From Paenibacillus helianthi (lineage in GTDB: Bacteria; Bacillota; Bacilli; Paenibacillales; Paenibacillaceae), in NCBI RefSeq assembly GCF_001909055.1, contig NZ_LVWI01000103.1, positions 1 through 64,000 on the forward strand: DNA of 64,000 nucleotides, written 5' to 3'. The notes below the pieces were generated by a model. That model made no database searches. It was not told the DNA's origin and saw only the letters and a list, made by a program, of their open reading frames with translations. The stretch's first letter is position 1; each line of letters starts with the position of its first letter. The translations under genes were made by a program, and so were the position numbers. Below, one piece after another: positions 59,035 to 64,000 of the stretch.

Positions 59035-59859
59035 ATGCGAAAATTCAAAAAAGGAATCGTGTATCTTCTTTTCGCAATTCCTGTGGTGACCCAGTTATAT
59101 CCTTTACTCTGGTTATTACTCTATTCATTGAAAACCAATGAAGAAATTATGGATGGCAGTTTTTTCTCCTTCCCCAAAACCTTTCAATGGCATAACTACA
59201 GTGAAGCCTATACATCAGGCAGCTATCTGAAATACTTATCCAACAGTGTGTTCGTTACCGGCATTACAATGATCTGTGTTATCGTGCTGGCTTCCATGGT
59301 GGCTTATGCCATCTCGCGTTTCCGCTGGAAATACGGCAATATCGTTATGACGATCTTCCTGATGGGCATGATGATTCCGATGCAGGCGACACTGCTGCCG
59401 CTGATGATTATTTTCAAGAACATTCACGTTCTGAACACTCATTTGTCGCTGATCCTGCCTTACGTTGCATTCTCCACACCGATTGCTGTCTTCATCCTCT
59501 CCGGGTTTATGAGAGATATCCCCCATGAGATTGAGGAATCGGCATTTATTGATGGAGCAAGCGTGTACCGGATCTTCCGCAGCATTATTCTTCCGGTGTC
59601 TATTCCGCCGGTAATGACTGTATGTATCCTGACCTTTATCAACATCTGGAATGAATACATCCTGGCGGCAACCTTTATTTCCTCCGAGAAGCTAAAAACA
59701 TTGCCATTCGGGGTATACACGTTTGTCAGCCAATATTCCGTAAATTACGGCAACATCGGGGCATTCCTGGTCATGGGTGCGCTGCCGGTTATCCTGATCT
59801 ACTTCTTCCTGTCCAACAAAATTACCAAAGGTATGGTAGCAGGAGCGGTTAAAGGCTAA
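59035..59859 (+). CDS. Sugar ABC transporter permease 2 (MalG/UgpE-like)
   Basis: 274 residues with six helices. EAA-loop RDIPHEIEESAFIDGASVYR; other typical parts FSFPKTFQWHNYSEAYTSGS and NIWNEYILAATFISSEKLKT. Eighteen bases after the first permease, with AGGAGTG as ribosome binding site. Confidence 0.9.
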   Translation: MRKFKKGIVYLLFAIPVVTQLYPLLWLLLYSLKTNEEIMDGSFFSFPKTFQWHNYSEAYTSGSYLKYLSNSVFVTGITMICVIVLASMVAYAISRFRWKYGNIVMTIFLMGMMIPMQATLLPLMIIFKNIHVLNTHLSLILPYVAFSTPIAVFILSGFMRDIPHEIEESAFIDGASVYRIFRSIILPVSIPPVMTVCILTFINIWNEYILAATFISSEKLKTLPFGVYTFVSQYSVNYGNIGAFLVMGALPVILIYFFLSNKITKGMVAGAVKG

Positions 59860-59934
59860 TCGTCGTTGCAAATAAAAATGGGATAGATTTATAATAGGAA
59901 ACGGCAGGACAAGGTGTTGAAAGGAGAGAGTCCT

Positions 59935-61701
59935 ATGAAAAGCGGCTTTCATTCCATCCATCATCGGTTGTTCTTGCTGTTTCTTTTTTGCATGTCCAGT
60001 ATTCTGCTTATTGTCAGCCTGCTGTACTATAACCGGACTACCGTGCAATTGCATGAGAAGATCAGTGATTTGTCGCAAAAGAATGTCTCCCAGACCGCCG
60101 GGCTGTTCAGCCTGCTCTACAAAGGGTACGATTCTCTGTCCAAATCACTCAGCAACAACTTCGAGATGATTCGATTGATTAATGAAACAACGGATGAGCC
60201 GGCGGTAGCCTACATTAATGAGCAGACCATCACCAATATTATCGGTTCCATATTTTATTCGCGGGATGATCTGGTAGGCATTCATGTCATTACAGACAAG
60301 GGCAAGATTTATAATTACGGGAACTATATGAATGTCGTCGATCCGAAATACCACAGTCAGAATTGGTACAAACAGCTTCAAGCCTCTTCCGGCAAAATGG
60401 TCTGGCTCGGCGTATATCAGCATTCGTTAATCGACCAGGTGGAGGATAGCCCGGTGTTTGCTTTTGGCCGGCAAATCTATGATCTGAATGAGCACAAGCC
60501 GATCGGTATTGTTCTCTACGAGACGAATCCCCAGCCGGTTCTTGACGCTCTGGAGAACCTCAAGCTGGGCGCGCACAGCCAGGTGTACTTGATGTCAGAG
60601 GATGGGCGGTTTGTGACCTCAGCAACAGACCCGGCTCCAGTGATGGGAACGCTGCCTTCCTTGCAGAGTTTCCAGGATCAGAGTGTCCGGCAGGAAGCGG
60701 GACGTCTCGTGGTGGCCTCCAAGCTGTCTTTTTCCGGGTGGTGGGTAATGAGTATTACACCGGATAAGGATCTCAATGTGGAATTGAAAGAAATGAAGCG
60801 TTATTTGCTGATTGTCATCTCGATTCTAATTATCGTTTCGACATTAATTGCGTCTATTGTGTCTCAGACGATCTCCTCACCGTTAAAAAAGCTGATCCGC
60901 GAAATGAGGCAGGTGGAGGTCGGGAACTTCCGGGGAATGGTCAATGTGTCCTCCTACCAGGAGATTAATATCCTCGTAGCTTCCTTTAACCGGATGGTCC
61001 GGCGGATTGAAGAGCTGATTGAACGCGTGAAACTGTCTTCTGTCAGTGAAAAAAATGCAGAGCTGCATGCCCTGCAGTCCCAGGTCAATCCGCATTTCCT
61101 CTACAATACACTGGACATGATCTACTGGATGCTGGATGAAGAGGGAAATGAGCAACTGGGCGAGCTGGTGCTCTCCCTGTCATCCATGTTCCGGTACAGC
61201 AGCCAGTGGGAGGATGCCGCCGAGGTTACCCTGCGTGAAGAGCTGGAGCAGATTGGTCATTATCTGAAGATCATTTCCATCCGCTTGGAAGGGAGACTGC
61301 AGATTATTATGGATATCGACGAGCGCTGGCTGAACATCCGTGTTCCGAAGATGACGGTGCAGCCTGTTATTGAGAACGCCGTCAAGCATGGACTCGAATC
61401 TCTGAGCCGCCAAGGTATTCTGAAGGTGTACACACGCGAAGAGGGTTCTATTCTGCAATTGATTGTGGAGGACAATGGCGATGGAATGAATGCCGGTCAG
61501 CTGGAGCGCCTGCTTCAGTCCCTGAACGGGGATAGGCCCAAAGAAGGCGGCAAAGGCGGGATTGGACTGCAGAATCTGCACCGCCGCCTGCAGCATATGT
61601 TCGGAGAGGAATATGGCCTGCACATTCAGAGCTTTCCCGGAGAAGGGACACAGGTTGCCATTGTGCTGCCGATTAGGTTGGAAGGAGACAACATCACGTG
61701 A
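59935..61701 (+). CDS. YesM-type sensor histidine kinase
   Basis: 588 residues. An N-terminal helix (about 8-30), an extracellular dCache-like sensor domain (to about 285), a second helix (about 290-310), HAMP (about 312-365), a His_kinase domain with His387 in NPHFLYNTLDMIYWML, and an HATPase_c domain with VQPVIENAVKHGL and GGIGLQNLHRRL. It phosphorylates the AraC-type regulator in the next gene, overlapping by four bases, and probably senses the sugar system nearby. ATG 59935 is preceded by AAGGAGAG. Confidence 0.92.
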   Translation: MKSGFHSIHHRLFLLFLFCMSSILLIVSLLYYNRTTVQLHEKISDLSQKNVSQTAGLFSLLYKGYDSLSKSLSNNFEMIRLINETTDEPAVAYINEQTITNIIGSIFYSRDDLVGIHVITDKGKIYNYGNYMNVVDPKYHSQNWYKQLQASSGKMVWLGVYQHSLIDQVEDSPVFAFGRQIYDLNEHKPIGIVLYETNPQPVLDALENLKLGAHSQVYLMSEDGRFVTSATDPAPVMGTLPSLQSFQDQSVRQEAGRLVVASKLSFSGWWVMSITPDKDLNVELKEMKRYLLIVISILIIVSTLIASIVSQTISSPLKKLIREMRQVEVGNFRGMVNVSSYQEINILVASFNRMVRRIEELIERVKLSSVSEKNAELHALQSQVNPHFLYNTLDMIYWMLDEEGNEQLGELVLSLSSMFRYSSQWEDAAEVTLREELEQIGHYLKIISIRLEGRLQIIMDIDERWLNIRVPKMTVQPVIENAVKHGLESLSRQGILKVYTREEGSILQLIVEDNGDGMNAGQLERLLQSLNGDRPKEGGKGGIGLQNLHRRLQHMFGEEYGLHIQSFPGEGTQVAIVLPIRLEGDNIT

Positions 61702-62906
61702 ATATTCTTGTAGCCGATGATGAAAGAGTAATCCGCGAAGGCATCATGCGAACCATCGGACAGATCAGTCCGGATCATCAGGTATTTATGGCGGCTAAGG
61801 CGGAAGACGCCGTCAAGATTATGGAAGAGCAGCGGATTCACATCGTTCTGACGGATATTTTGATGCCAGGGATGAGCGGACTTGAATTCATGAAGATCTC
61901 CAAGCGCCGGTACCCTTATGTAAAATGGGTCGTGATCTCGGCGCACAGTGAGTTCTCCTATGCCCAGGAGGCGGTACGACTTGGGGCGAGGGATTATCTG
62001 CTTAAGCCCATCGGCAAGAGCAAGCTGCTGGAAATCATCACTAATCTCACTGTTGAAATTGAGCAGGACAATGATATTTCCCGGCAGGGAGAGCGGCTGA
62101 AAGCGAGCCTGCGGTTTCTGAGGGAAGGCGTCTTTCAGCGTTTAGCCTCAGGACTCGATATCGGTAATTTGGACATTGAGCCCTTCATCGAAGATTATAA
62201 GCATTTCTATATGGTGATGGTGCAGCTGGATGCGGAGGACAGAAGCATACGGCTGGAGCACTTCATTGTCGAGAATGTGCTGTCTGAGCTTATTGAGCTG
62301 CACGGGCGAGGCTTTGTTGTCAGCTATGACCGCCAGAGTCTGCTTGGACTCATTACCCTGCGGGAGGATGCCACGATTCAGCAGTTTCAGGATGAAGTCA
62401 AGGAGCATCTCACACACTATTTAAAGATCCCTTTTCAAATGATACACTCCGGCCTCAGTTATGATTTCAATACTGTTCCGCAGGTCGTCAAACGGATGAG
62501 AGAAGCCTCGGCGTCACAGGCACTAGAGCTCGAACCGATGAAGGGGAGCGGGGAGAAGGCGATAGATGTGGCGCTGCATTATATTAAGGAGCATTTCTAT
62601 GAAGACTTGTCCTTGGAAAAAATGGCTTCGGTAGTTTTCCTGAATCCGGCCTATTTCAGTCAGCTGTTCAAGCAAAAAACCGGGCAGGGCTACAAAGAGT
62701 ATGTTACTTCGCTGCGGCTGGAGCAGGCCAAGCTGTTATTGCTTAATCCGAAATTGAAACTGGCTGAGATCGCCGAGCGTGTGGGGTATCAGGACATGAA
62801 GCATTTCACCCAGATGTTCCGCAAACGGTACCAGTTAACCCCTACCGAGTATCGCCAGCAGCAGAATATCAATATTCTGATGAGCAAAGGAACGCCGCCG
62901 CAATAA
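61698..62906 (+). CDS. YesN-type response regulator with AraC DNA-binding domain
   Basis: 402 residues. Receiver domain (about 1-120) with phospho-acceptor Asp53 in VLTDILMPGM and Lys near 103 in LLKPI. Middle linker, then two AraC HTHs (about 295-395): LEKMASVVFLNPAYFSQLFK and LAEIAERVGYQDMKHFTQMF. It likely activates the sugar transporter genes upstream. GTG 61698 overlaps the kinase stop (GTGA). Confidence 0.92.
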   Translation: MNILVADDERVIREGIMRTIGQISPDHQVFMAAKAEDAVKIMEEQRIHIVLTDILMPGMSGLEFMKISKRRYPYVKWVVISAHSEFSYAQEAVRLGARDYLLKPIGKSKLLEIITNLTVEIEQDNDISRQGERLKASLRFLREGVFQRLASGLDIGNLDIEPFIEDYKHFYMVMVQLDAEDRSIRLEHFIVENVLSELIELHGRGFVVSYDRQSLLGLITLREDATIQQFQDEVKEHLTHYLKIPFQMIHSGLSYDFNTVPQVVKRMREASASQALELEPMKGSGEKAIDVALHYIKEHFYEDLSLEKMASVVFLNPAYFSQLFKQKTGQGYKEYVTSLRLEQAKLLLLNPKLKLAEIAERVGYQDMKHFTQMFRKRYQLTPTEYRQQQNINILMSKGTPPQ

Positions 62907-62929
62907 TCACCCCGCCTATACTGCAACAT

Positions 62930-62980
62930 AAAAAGGAAGTAGATACCAGGTTTCGAAACCGGTGTCTGCTTCCTTTTTAT
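62930..62980. terminator. Bidirectional intrinsic terminator
   Basis: A long stem beginning AAAAAGGAAG and ending CTTCCTTTTT, with inner AGATACC/GGTGTCT and a GTTTCGAAAC apex. Confidence 0.88.
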
Positions 62981-63009
62981 GTTCAAAATATAAGGATTTA
63001 TAGGGCAGG

Positions 63010-63363
63010 TTAGATGTTGTTGAAGCTGTTGAACGAATTAATGCCGCCATCATAGTCATTAAAGAAAATAATTGCAACAACGACGATAGCAATAATAACC
63101 GCATAAATAATAGTGCCTACAATTCCGCAGACCAGCCCGGCAATAGCCATCCCTTTGCCTTGTTCATTACGGTTGCGGATCTCTTTGAGCGAAATCGCGG
63201 AGAGAATAATGGCAATAATCCCAAAGATCAGACCAATATAAGGAGATACGATCGATAAAATTCCCAGCACCAGGGCGGCAACGGATTTACCATTTGTTTT
63301 GGCGGGCGCGGGTGGCTGTGTGTAATATTCCTGATTTCCAAATGGCGGGGGTTGATAACTCAT
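63010..63363 (-). CDS. DUF4190-like small membrane protein
   Basis: 117 residues: a Pro/Gln/Tyr-rich N-terminal tail (SYQPPPFGNQEYYTQPPAPA), then two hydrophobic helices (LVLGILSIVSPYIGLIFGII and IAGLVCGIVGTIIYAVIIAI) separated by a basic loop. Fits the DUF4190 family, of unknown function. Start ATG 63361-63363 after AAAAGGAG. Confidence 0.75.
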   Translation of the reverse strand: MSYQPPPFGNQEYYTQPPAPAKTNGKSVAALVLGILSIVSPYIGLIFGIIAIILSAISLKEIRNRNEQGKGMAIAGLVCGIVGTIIYAVIIAIVVVAIIFFNDYDGGINSFNSFNNI

Positions 63364-63500
63364 GTGATAGCTCCTTTTATGTGTTTTGTGAACCATGGCT
63401 CCAGTGTATTATATAATATTTTCCAACCGGAGATGTGCTCTTTGTTCAAAGATAAGAATTTTTATGTTTCACGCGATAAATTATCCTTCTATTTCTCGCT

Positions 63501-63540
63501 GAAACGGATACCGTCCTCAAAAGGACGGCGAAGCCGTTTC
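63501..63540. repeat. Nested hairpin, possible dispersed repeat
   Basis: GAAACGG (63501-63507) pairs with CCGTTTC (63534-63540), enclosing CCGTCC-tcaaaa-GGACGG (63511-63528). Compact and GC-rich in an A/T-rich intergenic region, unlike the simple terminators elsewhere. It may be a copy of a repetitive extragenic element; that cannot be tested here. Confidence 0.5.
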
Positions 63541-63553
63541 CACTTGTATTTAT

Positions 63554-64000
63554 TTATATCGGCTGTTCTATGTAGTTGATCCAGTGTGTAAGCTTCACCG
63601 CAAGCGGCAGACCTAAAGACTCCGCCAGTCGAATGGAAGGAACATTATTATCCTGAACCTGGTATCTGGGAATATAACCCCTTTGCAGGGTATGGAATAG
63701 TGCTGTGCGTACCACACGCTTCGCCAATCCCTTTTTCCTTCCTTCTTCAACGGTATGCACACCCCCGATTTCCCAGATCTGTTCTTCATTACGGAAAACA
63801 AAGCAGGTACTCAGCGGAATTTCGCCTTCAAAAAGAGATACGGAAAAAGCACCTTCCGCAAAATAATGCCCGATTTCGTCACTGGAATAGCCATTTGCCG
63901 CCCACAACGGATATAGTCTTTCATCCGGCAGTTCACTGAGCACCGTATCCCTGTCCTCGGCAAAGGAATGAGCGGATGCTGTGCTGTAGGAGTAAAAACA
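63554..64000 (-). CDS. GNAT-family acetyltransferase, C-terminal part (runs off window)
   Basis: 149 residues visible, open to the window edge on the reverse strand. FR47-like GNAT features: IWEIGGVHTVEEGRKKGLAK (motif A with RxxGxA-like RKKGLAK) and PSIRLAESLGLP. The N-terminal part lies beyond the window. Substrate unknown. Confidence 0.8.
   Translation of the reverse strand, partial: CFYSYSTASAHSFAEDRDTVLSELPDERLYPLWAANGYSSDEIGHYFAEGAFSVSLFEGEIPLSTCFVFRNEEQIWEIGGVHTVEEGRKKGLAKRVVRTALFHTLQRGYIPRYQVQDNNVPSIRLAESLGLPLAVKLTHWINYIEQPI

Noticed and set aside
1..64000. tRNA, rRNA and CRISPR loci
   Set aside because: No cloverleaf with a TTCGA-type T loop next to an acceptor stem, no rRNA blocks and no spaced repeats were seen on reading. 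A tRNAscan and CRISPR search would be needed for a firm negative.

Overview
The window reads as a chromosomal segment of a spore-forming, low-to-mid-GC Firmicute, most likely a Paenibacillus. The evidence is the CwlJ-GerQ spore cortex-lysis pair, a GerAB germination receptor fragment, a KimA potassium importer behind a c-di-AMP riboswitch, a preQ1-I riboswitch ahead of the queuosine genes, a YesMN-type two-component system beside a sugar ABC transporter, strong GGAGG ribosome binding sites, and many TTG and GTG starts. The genus is an inference from gene content and style; no search was run.

Layout. 1-1.1 kb: an IS630-type transposase end truncates a spore germination permease gene. 1.4-12.2 kb: aminotransferase, esterase, a YjeH-like exporter with a divergent LysR regulator (which appears to start at CTG), tyrosine recombinase, L-lactate dehydrogenase, YfnA-like permease, and a lipoprotein with seven Asp-box repeats. 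12.4-14.8 kb: a 58-residue Cys-rich protein behind a perfect FNR/CRP-type palindrome, a DUF2500 protein, then cwlJ and gerQ. 15-18 kb: a CNNM/CorC-type transporter with an unusual leader, and the BdbD-BdbC disulfide pair. 18-22.8 kb: kimA under a c-di-AMP riboswitch, an orphan siderophore ATPase under a Fur box, and murB. 23-32.6 kb: ZIP transporter, queF-queC-queD-queE under a preQ1 riboswitch, isochorismatase-vanW, a zinc dehydrogenase, an EamA transporter, a methyltransferase and a LysR regulator. 33-36.6 kb: pstSCAB phosphate importer. 36.7-38.5 kb: a DUF2089 pair and a decayed XRE-membrane protein pair. 38.5-51 kb: hydrolases, an MBL-TetR-AlkZ-related operon with tandem operators, two tandem M29 aminopeptidases, a broken ktrB, a second CNNM/CorC protein, a DUF1836 protein with a perfect 20-bp palindrome upstream, and a NiaP-like transporter.

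51.3-56.4 kb carries the most interesting unit: three translationally coupled genes for a TerB_N-domain protein, a BrxD-type (DUF2791) ATPase and a BrxHI/Lhr-type helicase. The other BREX genes (brxC, pglX, pglZ) are absent from the window. This looks like a self-contained DNA-processing or defence module. 56.6-62.9 kb: a sugar ABC importer (binding protein and two permeases, no ATPase) followed by a YesM-type sensor kinase and YesN-type regulator, with a cre-like CcpA site upstream. The window ends in a DUF4190 protein and a partial GNAT acetyltransferase.

Themes. Potassium and c-di-AMP: KimA is intact and riboswitch-controlled, while ktrB carries a large deletion and a frameshift. Many operons show stop-start overlaps (bdbD-bdbC, pstC-pstA, queC-queD-queE, isochorismatase-vanW, the TerB-BrxD-BrxHI unit, yesM-yesN). 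Several gene starts were moved from the longest open frame because a clear ribosome binding site supports a later codon; each such choice is stated in its entry.
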